Below, one piece after another: positions 20,666 through 31,641 of a DNA stretch of 64,000 bases. Numbering within the stretch: position 1 is the first letter of the stretch; the number at the start of each line of letters is the position of its first letter. Source of the DNA: Solicoccozyma terricola. Lineage: Eukaryota; Basidiomycota; Tremellomycetes; Filobasidiales; Piskurozymaceae. The position numbers and the translations under genes are program-made. The DNA is taken from positions 481,057 to 545,056 of the forward strand of contig BCLD01000019.1 in NCBI GenBank assembly GCA_001600875.1, in the 5' to 3' direction. Under the pieces are notes generated by a model. It did no database searches. It was not told the DNA's origin and saw only the letters and a list, made by a program, of their open reading frames with translations.

Positions 20666-22809
20666 TCAGATATTAAACACCAGAGAACCTCCCGACGGTG
20701 TTCCTTTCCTTCTATCGATGTTAATCGTCTTCTTCGCGATCGTTGCGTAGATTGCCTTTGTACCCGTCTGCTCTTCCCATCCTTTCTCTCTGACAATCGC
20801 GCCCAACACCTCTTTCGCGTCGTAGAGACTGAGGGACAGAGTTGGACTTCGTAGCATGTGCAGTAGGAAAATGCAAGTGAGGATACTTTGGCCTGTTAAT
20901 GGAGGCGCACGGTAGATAGGGGTGGTGGATGCGAGAGTGGACAGTGTGGATGAAGTGGATGGGGAGAGTGGTGGTGGAAGGGAGGAAGTGGAGATATGGA
21001 CAATGTGTTTGCTAACAGGGGGAGGCACGGGAGAATTGGTATGCTGCTTGAAGTGCCATCGAAAAACTCTCCACTCACATCGTCTCCCCAGTACCCAGTG
21101 TTTCATCAGGTAACGGACTTCCTTCACCTTGTCGTAGGAATTCACCCAACGTCGCCCAGATCTTTGCCTGTTAGCATCGACGAGCAATCAGTGCTGGAAA
21201 TCCACAAATCACAATCACAACCTGAGGAACTCCCACACTCACCACTGCACTCCTCACGTCACTCCTAATCTCCACACCCTCAATTACCTTCCTCTTGGAA
21301 ACGCTTACGGGAGTAGCCAGCTTCTTCGCTTTGGGAGTTGGCGTGTTCTCCGAGACCATAGATACCTCTGGTGTGACGGGGTTGGATGAGCCATTGGCAG
21401 GCGATGAAAGGTTGTGTTTGACATTCCTTGTTCCCGGAGTCCGAGGGGATATCGGTGTTCCGTTCGATGGGATGCTTGAGCTTGGTTTCCCTGGTGTTCG
21501 AGGAGAGCGTTTTGGTGACTTTGGCGTCGTAACACTTGGCGTATGGTGTTGATTCTCCATAGTGGCTGTTGGGGATTGGATTTTCCTAACGACGAAACTC
21601 CTCGCTAATCCATTTGTTCTACTACTTGATCCGAATGCCTCTTGTTCTCCCATGGCTTCATTCCGTGACAAGCCTTCCGGAGTATATACGCCTCTTCCAC
21701 CACCTGTCGCGAGTGGGGAAGGCGATGGACTAGCTCCTTCATCAACGCGAGATGACGATGGAGCTGGACGAAGCGTGAATTTAGGCGTGGATGTGGAGGG
21801 TGTTCGAATGATACTCGATGCTGGTGCAGGTGCCAACGAAGCAAGAGGAGAGTTTGCGAGTCGACGGGAGGAAGGTGGTGGGATGGCGGATCGAGGTGAT
21901 GGTGTTGATGAAGTAGTCGCTCTAGCGATACGGGTAGAAGGAGATTTGGGAGAGGCTTGGGCGACAGCTCGTCTCTGAGGAACAGTAGGGTGTTGTTTGT
22001 TGAGTTGGGGTTGGAACTATTGGCTGTTGGTGAAGGTGGATGGGGACTCACCTGCTTCCTGAGCTCAGCGACTTCCGCTTCTAGCTTCTTCAAATCGTCC
22101 TCTTCCTTTTTCAGCCATTCATCCGGTGATAATTTGGTGGTCTCCTCATCATCATCATGATCGTAGGTTGGTTCTTCGTCGAAGAGGGAGAGGGATTGTT
22201 GGGGATCTTGTTCTGGATGAGATGCCTGGAAAGAGGTTCGCGGAGGTATCAGATCTGGTACTAGGAGGGGACGAGGAGGAGTAAACCGAGTGACACCAAC
22301 ATCCTCGATAGAATCTTCCAATGCAGTGATGGAGTTCAGAGTGTCGGTGTATTTTTCAAGAAGATCGAGGATATGTGCTCTTGCTCTTGGCATTGGACGA
22401 CTGCGAATGGATGCATTAGAATGTGTAATAAGAGTGGCCATAGTGGAGTGACTTACTACTCGTCAACCAACTTTAGTGCCGTTTTCAGCAACACGTTCGG
22501 ATCCGACCAACCCTCTCCGCCATCCCCTCCTTGACCTGCCAAATGGCTACCGATCCCATTCCTCAAAGGCGTAACCATTCCCTTCCCTCTCTTCTCCACC
22601 ATTTTCCCCTTCCCATCCTGCTGTTCTCCGATGTAGCGGAACAGACGACGTTCGTGATCTTCTGCGTCGCGGATGATGTCGAGGACGGAGGAGGAGGAGA
22701 GGAGAGCGTTGGTGAATGGTCCTGAGGGGTTAGTATTTTCGCTAGATAGCTGGGAAATCAAGGTCGACTGCGATGCGAGGGATGCCAGGGCGTCGAGGAG
22801 GGGAGACAT
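20666..22809 (-). CDS. DASH complex subunit Spc34-like protein, 622 aa
   Basis: Five exons close in phase: 22809-22457, 22400-22052, 21974-21243, 21167-21079, 21011-20666. The N-terminal region carries NPSGPFTNALLSSSSVLDII RDAEDHERRLF, which resembles the FTNALL...IRDxExHERxLF signature of DASH Spc34, followed by NVLLKTALKLVDEYRPMPRA and a short coiled coil (KKEEDDLKKLEAEVAELRKQ). The DASH ring couples kinetochores to microtubules. Residues about 235-480 are Ser/Pro/Thr-rich with SP and TP sites and basic patches, probably disordered. The C-terminal about 140 residues look folded (SLYDAKEVLGAIVREKGWEE). It is roughly twice the usual Spc34 length. The start follows a (CAACCA)n repeat that would otherwise encode poly-Thr. 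Confidence 0.6.
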
Positions 22810-22862
22810 GGTGGTAGTTGTGGTGGTAGTTGTGGTTGTGGTTGTGGTTGTGGTTGTGGTTG
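22810..22862. repeat. GGTTGT/GGTAGT hexanucleotide microsatellite
   Basis: Tandem GTGGTTGTGGTT-type hexamers immediately upstream of the chosen start of the SPC34-like gene, about nine units including diverged GTGGTAGT copies. On the minus strand they read CAACCA and lie in the presumed 5' UTR. Confidence 0.8.
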
Positions 22863-23031
22863 TGGATGGTTGAAGAGGTGAGGAGGTTGTTGACGATGTT
22901 TTGTGTTTTGACGCGTCACATTCCGCGGATTGCAATTCTCAAATATACAGAGGAGGTAGGGAGGTAGGGAGGGGATGGGACTATGGATGGGATGGGATGG
23001 GAGGGGCACATCGTCCACCTACCCCACAGCA

Positions 23032-25448
23032 ATGGATCAAGTGTGCGTACATCCCCGGCTGCTCAATAATACCACTGTCTCACCTCCTCCTACCCAACAG
23101 CACCGACTTCCCCCCAGCCGAATCATCCCGTCGACACCTCGCACCCTACGCTTCCCTTCCCAAACTCTCCAAACCTTTCCTACTCGATAACGCATTGACG
23201 AGATCGTACAAGGCTCAGTATGCGAATATTTACTTTTTGAGATTGCTGCAGTTGAGACCGGTTGTCGCCCAAGTCGCGATGGAGCGTTGGAAGGGGATTA
23301 AAGGTGAGTGGTAGATGGACATATAGATTCTGGAGACGCAGAATGAAGCTGGGAAAGGGCAGAGGAGGGTCAAGCAAAAGAAAATAAACGCACATTATAC
23401 AATACACACTCTAACCTCGTACTTGTGTGTACATCCAGGATCACCCAAACTCCTTGACCGCATCCTCAAAGTTGAAAGGTCAAAATTGTGTTACATCGTC
23501 GGTACAATCTACATGGAAATGCCACTGAAACCTAGCGTATTGGAAGATATGGGACGGGATGTAAGTCTTCTAACCCTACCTTCTTCCCCTGATTCCCTTC
23601 TTTCCCACCACCGCTGATCGCTCTCTGAAAACCCAAACTAGCATTGGATAGCTGCACCTCCACCACGACCGAAGTTCTTTTCACCGGAGGATGTACTTCA
23701 TTTAGAGGATGAGAGTGGAAGAGTAACGTTGGTTGGGAAACGTGTACGATCTGAAATCACTCGACCGGACGGAGGGTTGGTAACAGGTAAGTGTAAAGAT
23801 GTCTTGTTCGTGACTTTCCCACTTCGACTAAGGCACGCTGCTACCCCCCCCCCCCCAACCCGGCCCAACTCATCGACTCAACAGGCGTCGTCATGGCAGC
23901 TCTTGGTATGGAAACCGCTTCAGGAGATTTCGAAGTGATCGATATATGTTACGCTGGATTACCACCACTCGCTTCTCCCTCCTCCTTACATCGTAATCCA
24001 CTCACTGAAAAGGGAAAAGGAAAAAGTAAATCGAATGGATTAGAGGAGGATGTTGATATGGTTGTCAGTGAAGATGTACCGACGGATGGACCGGTTTGGG
24101 TGGCTTTGGTTTCGGGTGTGAGCGCTGGATCGGAAGAGGTTCCGGAGGATTTGAAATTGCAGTTGTTGGTTGAATGGTTGATGGGTGAGGCCGGTGGCGT
24201 TGATGTGAGTTGAATGTATAAGGAGTGAGCTCTCCCCCCCCCCCGGGGGGGGGGGGGGGGGGGGGGGNNNNNNNNNNNNNNNNNNNNNNNNNGGGGGGGG
24301 GGGGGGGGGGGGGGTGACAACTGGATTGGACTGACGGCGGATTTCCGGTTTTTTCTTTCCCCACAAACAAGGCGCGAAACGAAGCAGGGAAGATTGCAAG
24401 AGTGATTTTCGCTGGTAATTCGCTGAGTGCTCCAGTTAGGAATGAAGATGATAGGAAACCAGTTCGTGGTCGTTTCTCTTTTTTTTTTCCGCAAACCAAC
24501 CTCCAGCTCCACCCCCGTAATCTGACCTGACACCCTGATCGTAGAGACGATATGGATACGATTCGTCAACCTACAATCCTCATCCAACCACCACCCTCGA
24601 TACCATCCTCACAGATCTCCTTTCATCCGGTTTACCCGTTCACATCGTCCCAGGTCCAGAAGACCCAGTAGGCGTTACACTCCCACAACAACCGTTCCCA
24701 CGCGCAATGTTGAAGAATGCTTCGATGGGTGGTGGGACGTCGTTGAGGATGGAGAGTAATCCGTGTTGGTTTCAAGCTGGTGGAAGGAGGTGAGTTGGGT
24801 GGAAGGGTGGAAGGGATGGACGAGGAACCCCCAGGAGGGTTTCCAAAGAAGGCTTATGAGATATTCTTCCCTGAAACGCCATAGCTTCCTTGGAACGGGA
24901 GGACAAACTCTGGATGACATGTACAAGTATTTACCATCTGATGACCGACTTGGTATGGCACGAAGGACTCTTGAATGGAGACATATAGCACCGACGGCTC
25001 CTGATACGCTTTGTGAGTTGAGGGTTTGGGTGGCGAACGTTTCGTTCAGGGTTCGCAACCTCACACTCGGAAAAAACCTCTTTCAATCTTTTCCTTCTCT
25101 CCCCCAGGGTGCTATCCATTCTCTGACAAGGACCCATTCATCATTGAACAACGACCATCCATCTACTTTATCGGTAATCAGCCGTCCTTCTCCACGACAT
25201 TGATCGGTCCATCATCATCTCCAACCCGAATCATCATCCTTCCTCGATTCTCTGAAACCGGTATCATCGCACTAATCGACATTGCTTCACCCACATTGGA
25301 ATGCAAGACTGTTAATTTCGGCATACCGGAATGGGAGAAGGTCAAGGTGAAGATTAGTGAGAAGGAATTGGAGGCGGAGGTTGAGAGGTTGAGGACACAG
25401 GTGGTGAAGAGTGATTTGGATTTGTTGATGGATGAGGATGGTTGGTAA
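23032..25448 (+). CDS. POL31: DNA polymerase delta small (B) subunit
   Basis: Non-catalytic B subunit of DNA polymerase delta. Nine exons: 23032-23042 (11 nt), 23101-23303, 23439-23560, 23642-23786, 23885-24204, 24372-24461, 24545-24789, 24885-25012, 25108-25448; 534 residues. Landmarks: FLRLLQLRPVVAQVAMERWK, KLCYIVGTIYMEMPLKPSVL, the OB-fold region LEDESGRVTLVGKRVRSEI, and the inactive phosphoesterase domain with VIFAGNSLS, PVHIVPGPEDPVGVTLPQQP and the late DPFIIEQRPSIYFIGNQPSF. The tiny first exon (GTGCGT donor) was chosen because it alone gives an initiator Met in phase. Intron 5 contains an N gap in poly-G. Exon 6 ends at a GTTCGT donor. Confidence 0.93.
24268..24292. other. Assembly gap (25 N) within poly-G, POL31 intron 5
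   Basis: The intron begins normally, then carries CCCCCCCCCC followed by about 23 G, 25 N and about 22 more G. The intron length is therefore not known. The poly-Pro ORFs crossing it on the minus strand are artefacts. Confidence 0.95.
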
Positions 25449-25652
25449 AGGGCGGACGGACCGGTGGGAAGCGTCTAGCCTACTTTGCAAGTACATGATT
25501 GTGGGAAAGAAAGAGGAAAGGAAAAATCGTTACAACTCCTCCCTCTTCTAATGGATTACAACAACGACGATGTCTTTTGGTCCGTTTGGTCGTATTAATT
25601 GTAATTCCCAGGATCCTAACAGCGAACATTCGCAAGTTAGTTACACCCGTGT

Positions 25653-26129
25653 TCATGTCAGAGGGGCCACTTTCAAACTCTCTCTCACCATTGGTCTCGA
25701 ATCATCATTCGTAGAATGAACAGCCGACTTCTTCTTACTTGCTTCCAATTTAGCAGTCAATTGACCTGCCTTTGGATTTGATGATTGAACACCACGTTTA
25801 GCGTTCTGTTCAAGAGTTGCGTCAAGGGGGGTTTCCTATATTCTTTCCAAAATCCCAAAGGGAAATTCTCACTCCCCCTAACTCACACTCTTTGCTCTTT
25901 CCTCTGCAGCTATTCTCGCCATCTCTCTTGGATCTTTACCCCTATTCACATCCTCGAATCCATCTCCTACTGCCCGACCTGGAGATGCGGTGTTGGTGAT
26001 GGTATGGGTGTTGGTGGTGGCAGTGGCGGTTGATGGTTTGGTAGCAGCTGACACCGAAGAGGAAGGGGCGGAACCTAGTCGCTGGCCCTTTACCTTTGAC
26101 TGTGAGGGATCTGAGAAGCAGTTGCCCAT
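25653..26129 (-). CDS. SVIP-like small protein, candidate p97/VCP interactor, 131 aa
   Basis: Exons 26129-25887 and 25805-25653 join in phase 0. The start MGNCFSDPSQSK fits N-myristoylation at Gly2 plus palmitoylation at Cys4. A Ser/Ala/Thr-rich linker follows. Around residues 67-86 there is REMARIAAEERAKSNAKRGV, which resembles the VCP-interacting motif of SVIP (a helix with AAExR...RG), then an Ala/Lys helix GQLTAKLEASKKK. Human SVIP has the same order: MGxC lipid anchor, acidic/Ala/Arg VIM helix, basic tail. In animals SVIP inhibits ER-associated degradation through p97; here the role is inference. It is divergent with POP4. Confidence 0.55.
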
Positions 26130-26208
26130 TGATGCTGCACTGTTGATGGGTGGATGGATGGATGGATGTGTTGCCGAGGGGATGAACTGGTGGGCGATGG
26201 CGAGTAAC

Positions 26209-26214
26209 CACGTG
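26209..26214. promoter_or_regulatory. CACGTG in shared SVIP-like/POP4 promoter
   Basis: CCACGTGATTACGTAATC: a CACGTG next to a second palindrome, GATTACGTAATC, between the divergent start codons at 26129 and 26351. Regulatory role inferred from position. Confidence 0.45.
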
Positions 26215-26350
26215 ATTACGTAATCAACAACAACCTCTCCGCCCCGGGTTGAATATTCTTCATGTCTTCTTGCTCAAACAATAATCACCCATACGCACCA
26301 TCCACCATCCACCATCCACCATCGACAAAATACAAATACAGCACATACTC

Positions 26351-27030
26351 ATGTCTGGACAGTCTTCCCCAGCTGCCAAGTCAGCATCATCGTCAGGTCT
26401 TCCACCACCTCTTGACCCATTCCGCGTCCTTCCATCCGGTCTACGAGTAAGTGGGGTTTGTCTGGTCTTGTACACCAACCCTCGGCCTGCGTCAGAAGGA
26501 GAAGCTAACATCATTCGGTCGTAGAAACCCATCCTGTCATTCTCTGAAACTTATCCAGCACATGCTACGTCCTCGACACAGGATATAATCTCTATTACAC
26601 CTATTGCATACTCTGCTCGTCTAGCTGGACGTCAACTTTTGTTAGAACGACAACCACAAGACGTAGGTCAAGTCAAGCTATCGAAGAAAGCGAAAGGGAA
26701 ACGAAAAGAAGTTGATCGAGAGAGGAGTGTGAAAGATGTCAAGAAAAGGAGAAAGGAGAAGAGGAAGAGACAGGTGATGAAGGAATGTAAGGAAAAGGGA
26801 AAAGAAGGGAATAAATTGAAAGCTGGGGATTATATCAAGTACAGTGGCCCTCCTGAGTTCTCAATAAAAATCCTAATTGACGAACTGACAACTTTGTTTG
26901 CCTTTTTTAACTCCACGCTTGGAAAAAAACAGTTACGACCTTCTTCTACCCTTACACTATCTCCACCTCTCTTATTTATCCGAATTATTCCCTCTTCCTC
27001 CTTCACCTACCTCAGCTTCTCTTCAACCAC

Positions 27031-27067
<37 letters not shown>

Positions 27068-27763
27068 TAAGCAAGGCTCTACAGGCGTGGCCAAATTGGA
27101 AAATGGGATGGGATTTGAAAATATTCAAAGTAAATTGATAAAAGCAGAATTCACAGGAGCTATGATTGAAAGTGAGTTTTTGATAATTCCTGACAGGTGG
27201 TGGTGGGCTGTTTCTTGTTGATATGCGTAATGCACAACTGATATGACACACCGAATAACATCGCTATGCCAACAGTCAAAGCTGCTAAAAACCGTCACCT
27301 GGTTGGATTGATCGGTATCATCGTGATGGAAACAGCAGAAACGTTTTATATCGTCTCGAAAGATAACATCTTAAAACGTATGTGCCCCTCTCTCTTTGCG
27401 TTTGGGGGTGGATTCCTTCTAAACCAACCCAACCAATACTGATTCCTATCAAACCCTAATCAAGTCATACCGAAGAAACACTCCCTATTCACATTCTCAT
27501 TCCCCGCTTACTCATTCCCAACCCTATCTCCACCCCCAAACCCCATCACGTCATCCACAGATCCCGCATTATACAACCCTCCACCATCAATCCCTTTTAT
27601 ACTGGATAATACACCACGTATCGAAGTGGACGTCCTTGGTGGAGCGATCAGGTTTAGAGCGGCTGATAGAGCGGGGAGAAGGTTCAAGGTTGCGAATGGA
27701 GGTGGGGGCTGGATTGGGGATTGGATGGGAGATTCGGTCTCGGGGGGTTTACTTGGGGTTTGA
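26351..27763 (+). CDS. POP4: Ribonuclease P/MRP protein subunit POP4 (Rpp29)
   Basis: Protein subunit of nuclear RNase P and RNase MRP, needed for tRNA 5' processing and pre-rRNA cleavage. Five exons: 26351-26446, 26525-26838, 26933-27171, 27276-27377, 27465-27763; 349 residues. A Lys/Arg-rich stretch (about residues 75-120, KRKEVDRERSVKDVKKRRKE) precedes NYDLLLPLHYLHLSYLSELF, the helix before the Rpp29 barrel. The Sm-like UPF0086 core is LIKAEFTGAMIE, IKAAKNRHLVGLIGIIVMET, FYIVSKDN and LIPKKHSLFTF. A (ACATAC)n repeat encodes an in-frame His-Thr run inside this conserved part. Exon 2 ends at a GTACAG donor, the only one restoring frame. Confidence 0.92.
27031..27069. repeat. In-frame ATACAC hexanucleotide repeat in POP4 exon 3
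   Basis: About six to seven ATACAC units, read in the POP4 frame as alternating His-Thr. Each unit adds two codons, so length changes keep the frame. Confidence 0.9.
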
Positions 27764-28186
27764 GGAATCAGGGGGGTTGGGTTCCGTGGGGTGGGGGGAA
27801 GGAAGGGCTTGAGATTATTCGTCCAGGTGGAGAAAAGTCGACGTGAGGAGTTTATATTCTGTTTGCATGGGTATCGCGACATTCAAGGAAGGAAAGGACG
27901 GGTCATTAGGGAAACTATGAATTGGCGTGAAGTCCTCTCAGCTATCCTCTCAGCTCGTTGTCTACGTTTCCTGTCGTCGCCTATTTCAAAGTCAAAAGGC
28001 GGCTTCCCCCCCCCTGCCAGGGACCACCGCTGTGGCGAATAAACCTGCTACGGCTGACCAATCCGCGGTGCACACTCCCGCCCACGTGCGGTGCAACCAA
28101 AAGTTGGGAAATGTCATGTTCACAACCTCCTCCATCTCGTCACCGTCACCGTCCTCGTCCTCGCCTTCGACTCACCCTACAAAACC
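27764..28186. other. Intergenic region upstream of phosphatase gene
   Basis: About 420 bp. Contains CACGTG at 28083-28088 about 100 bp before the next ATG, and CCGCGG-like GC-rich DNA. The rest is the POP4 3' flank, with a G-rich stretch just after the stop. Confidence 0.5.
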
Positions 28187-29252
28187 ATGTCCACTCCTAC
28201 CCAGCTCATCATCTTTGACTTTGACTGGTCCATGGTTGACCAGGACACTGATCGATGGGTGCTCGAGGTACTTTCTACAAAATTGAGGAGGAAGTTGCAG
28301 ACGATTAAAGCTGGGGGGAGTCAGTGTACGCCCGATGTCGTGTGAGTCCGTGGGTATATGCGAGAGGAGTTAAGCGTCTAATAAACTAGCTCATCAGAGC
28401 GGAATGCATGATCGACTTGGAAAAAGAGGGCGGGACCAAGGAACAAGTGTTGGATGCGTTGAGGATATTGCCATTCGTGAGTGGCTCCGGAAATCACGTC
28501 GCAATCATGACGGCGCTAATCTCCAACTCCCTCCCTAAGCACCCTGCTATGAAGCGAGCAGTCACTTCTCTTCAACAACGGGATCCCAATACCGCGTTCC
28601 TGTGTCTATCGAATTCAAACACCGTTTACATCGATACGATTCTCTCCGTGCGTCTTCCTGTCCACAGGTCACTTCCTATCTCCCCGCTCATCTGCCCTTT
28701 TTACAGCATCATGGACTGTCCTCTCTGTTCACCGAAATCATCACCAACCCTGCGACTTGGTCCTCATCCACTCCCAACCTCCTCCAGGTTGGCCGTCGAA
28801 TCCCAGCCGACGGTCCGCAACATTCATGCCAAGTCGGGTGTCTCGTCAACATGTGTAAAGGAGACGAAATGGAAGCGTTTGTTGCCAAGTATGGTGGAAT
28901 AGAGAAATTTGAAAAAGTGGTATACATCGGTGATGGCGGGAATGACTTCTGTCCATTGTTGAGAATGAGATCGTACGTTTGGCGTTTTTCTTTTCTTTTT
29001 CGCGACGTCTTTTCGCTTTGGCTGGCTAACCAGTCATTCCTTACACCAAACAGCCAAGACCTAGCACTAGTCCGTAAAGACATGGAACTCCACGGTCGTA
29101 TCAAGGCCGAAGCATCGTCGAGCGGCTTGACATGTCAAGTGAAGTATTGGACAGGCGCGTGGGAGGTCGATGAGTGAGTGATTCGGGGTTTTTGCGGAGT
29201 GATAGCGGGCTGACGTGAGGGTGGTGATTGTAGGTACTTTGCGGAGTTGTGA
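28187..29252 (+). CDS. PHOSPHO-type HAD phosphatase (phosphoethanolamine/phosphocholine or PLP phosphatase family)
   Basis: HAD-superfamily phosphatase related to PHOSPHO1/PHOSPHO2. Six exons: 28187-28341, 28398-28476, 28540-28647, 28707-28972, 29054-29173, 29234-29252; 248 residues. Motif I is LIIFDFDWSMVDQDTDRWV (nucleophile Asp in DFDWS). Motif II is in LCLSNSNTVYI. Motif IV is KVVYIGDGGNDFCP. The cap region contains HHGLSSLFTEIITNPATW and QHSCQVGCLVNMCKGDEM. Plausible substrates are small phosphomonoesters; the sequence does not settle which. The 19-nt last exon (EYFAEL after a split Glu codon) is short but restores a normal family ending. Confidence 0.88.
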
Positions 29253-29539
29253 GGTTTGATGAGCGGTAGCGAGCGTGCGGGGGAAATTGACATTGAGGCA
29301 CGACATGTGGTTTGACAGGGATTGAGACTATAGATAGAGTGGAAAGATTGAGATCATCTCCAACAACAATTTGACCCGTGATTTTTCCCATCGTGGATGA
29401 TGAGTAACCTATGCATCACTACATGCACACTCTGAATAGGCTGCGCCTGTCTCTAGAGCAAAACTCAGACCATAACAATCTCGCTCTGTTCTCTGTCGCC
29501 CGGCGCAACAACAACCGAAACCAACTGCAATTACCACAT

Positions 29540-30355
29540 CTACTTCTTCTTGATCTCCTTGAGCTTGATAGTTTCGTCCCCTACGAATATACCCTGTGAC
29601 GCAACGACCAACGATTAGCCATGAGATACATTGAACCACCGCATTCGTACACTCACCTTGCCTCTATATGGCTCTGGCTTCCTGTACCTCCTAATCATAG
29701 CTGCAAACAATCCCAACTTCTGTTTGTCGATCCCACTGAGAATGATTCTCGTAGGCTGTGGGGTGGTTACGGTGATATGTGGTGGGATTGGAATCAGGAT
29801 TGGATGTGCGTAACCTAGTTTGAGGTTGAGGCGGTGGGTTGAAAGACTAGTCGAGCTTGATCGTTGTGATGCGGATGAGGTGTTCAAAGTTTTGGGTGCC
29901 TCGAATTGCAAACTTGGTGGGATTGGTTCTACGGCTGCTCGATAACCAACACCAACCAATCGTATTCCCAGCTTGTAGCCCTCACTGACTCCAAACACTG
30001 CGTTCCCTAAAAGAGCTCGCGTCAATCCCCATAATGCTTTTTGGTCCTTCTGTGAAGCGGCTTGCACGGCGACAGAGAGGATGGGGTTGGATTCGGTAGG
30101 TGAAGAGAGTGTAACAGCTGATGGAATGGGTACGGACGTGGATCCAAGTGGACCGGTGATCGTGACACTGCGACGGAGTGCTGGGGGTGGAATAATGAGT
30201 GTGACGGTAGAAGGGATAGGCAGCGGTGTCGAGCCGATGTGGGAGAGTGTGGATGGCGAGGAGTGGAATGATCGGTGGGTGAGTGTCGAGGAGAGGACTG
30301 CGAGCGTACGACGGGAGGTAGAAGGTCCCGCTAGTGAGGTGGTGAAGACGTTCAT
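29540..30355 (-). CDS. MRPL6: Mitochondrial ribosomal protein uL6m (MRPL6)
   Basis: Large-subunit mitoribosomal protein of the bacterial L6 family. Exons 30355-29657 and 29593-29540; 250 residues. The first about 35 residues are a Ser/Thr/Arg presequence (RSFHSSPSTLSHIG, with a likely processing site). L6 domain landmarks are STVTLIIPPPALRRSVTITG PLGS, GVSEGYKLGIRLVGVGYRAA, LKLGYAHPILIPIPPHITVT, and the C-terminal GIDKQKLGLFAAMIRRYRKP EPYRGKGI, matching the RxPEPYKGKGI end of L6 proteins. The intron splits this final signature, and exon 2 supplies a KLKEIKKK tail. Confidence 0.94.
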
Positions 30356-31263
30356 GGTGCTTGAGACGATGTTGTGCTAGACCTTGCAAGTTGTAAGAGG
30401 ATATGAGACCTAACTTTCTTGCGAGCGGACATCCCGGTGCTCCATATCCGTGAACAGTCGACATGCGGTCCTCCAAGGCTCCATCATCGTTATAATATTG
30501 GAGACAATGCCTGCATGCTTGCGTGCTTGCGAGACCATCATCATCTCATTCCGCTATACTGCCCATCATGCACATAAAGACGAAAGGGAGCTGCGGATGG
30601 GGATCGCGTAATGCTGAGGATGTGCATGTTTGACGAAGCTGGTGGTGCTAAACTGCTATGGTATCGGTAACAACTGACGTGGGAGGGCAGTTGGCGCGGT
30701 CTTATCATTTCGAACCTGGCCATAAAGAGTAGTATTCCCCCGGTACCATAGGCATGAGGTCGCGCTGCTGCAGGCCGCTTACACTGGCGATCAGTAGCAG
30801 GTTACAGCTTTTGCCCGGATTCAACTGACACAGCAGAGCGTTACGAGGGATGTGAATGGAAAGGATGTCCCGAACCGACACCCCTTTGTATTGAAAGGCC
30901 CTAATCAGATGTGCAGCGATGCGGGAAAAAGTTTCATACCATACCTTCGCAGGGCGGTGTAACGTCAGAAACGCGTTTCAAAGGGCGCTAGAGGATCCTC
31001 GAAACACGGTCATAGAGGTAGGTGTGAGATTCGGAGCAGTCGGTACGGGTGCAGGTATCACTTATATAAGTGCAAGGCATCCGTTGGCAACCTCCAGTAG
31101 ACTTCAAGTCAAAAACACTACACAAAACACCACGGTTACCGTACACAAAATACCTCGTCTCCTCTGGATCGACGACTTGGTCTTTCGCCACTCAAACTCG
31201 ACTCGGTGAGCATTAGAATTAATCGCCCCCAAAATAAATCACCATACCCGGCCAAATCCCACA
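30356..31263. other. Gene-poor stretch
   Basis: About 0.9 kb with no supportable gene. Contains repeats of TGCTTGCGTGCTTGCG type near 30513-30530. The longest ORF (30919-31209, plus) has no recognisable domain and no splice context. No tRNA cloverleaf was found by eye. Confidence 0.4.
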
Positions 31264-31641
31264 ATGGCCCCCTGCACTCCAATTTCGTCCTCGGAATCCT
31301 CACTTACTCCCTCACCCGATACAATTCGTCGCAACTTCTACATTGCATTCTGTGGCCCCTCTCTCAGAGCCCATGATCGCGGACGAGCGCCAGCGGGTTC
31401 ACTAGCAGGCAAGGTGGATTACCGGGACGACAGGGAGTACGAGAGGTTGAATGAAGGTATCGCAAAGAGTAATTTCGGGGCAGTGGCTGTGAAAAGGAAT
31501 GAAGAGGTGCCTCAGAAAGGTTTAGAAATCACGGGTGGCGTGAGGTCCGACGATATGATGTTCACATTGTCATGGTCATTGGAGAAGGACAAGCAGAAGG
31601 TGTGGAGAGGAACAAAAGCTTGGAAACGACAGACACGATAA
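31264..31641 (+). CDS. Possible hypothetical protein, 125 aa
   Basis: An isolated single-exon ORF. Starts MAPCTPISSSESSLTPSPDT, then a charged, mostly hydrophilic body (DYRDDREYERLNEGIAKSN, NEEVPQKGLEITGGV) ending KAWKRQTR. I recognise no family. The ATG context (ACAATGG) is reasonable and codon use looks like the neighbours, but no intron or homology supports it. It may be spurious. Confidence 0.25.
   Translation: MAPCTPISSSESSLTPSPDTIRRNFYIAFCGPSLRAHDRGRAPAGSLAGKVDYRDDREYERLNEGIAKSNFGAVAVKRNEEVPQKGLEITGGVRSDDMMFTLSWSLEKDKQKVWRGTKAWKRQTR

Noticed and set aside
21295..21978. Plus-strand ORFs of 85 and 138 codons
   Set aside because: Antisense shadows of exon 3 of the SPC34-like gene, whose low-complexity coding keeps other frames open.
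22810..22935. Poly-Thr N-terminal extension of the SPC34-like protein
   Set aside because: Encoded by a hexanucleotide microsatellite; the following Met starts the conserved-looking sequence, so the repeat is taken as 5' UTR.
24040..24587. Poly-proline ORFs on the minus strand across the N gap (119-212 codons)
   Set aside because: They are created by the poly-G/N gap in a POL31 intron and lie antisense to confirmed POL31 exons.
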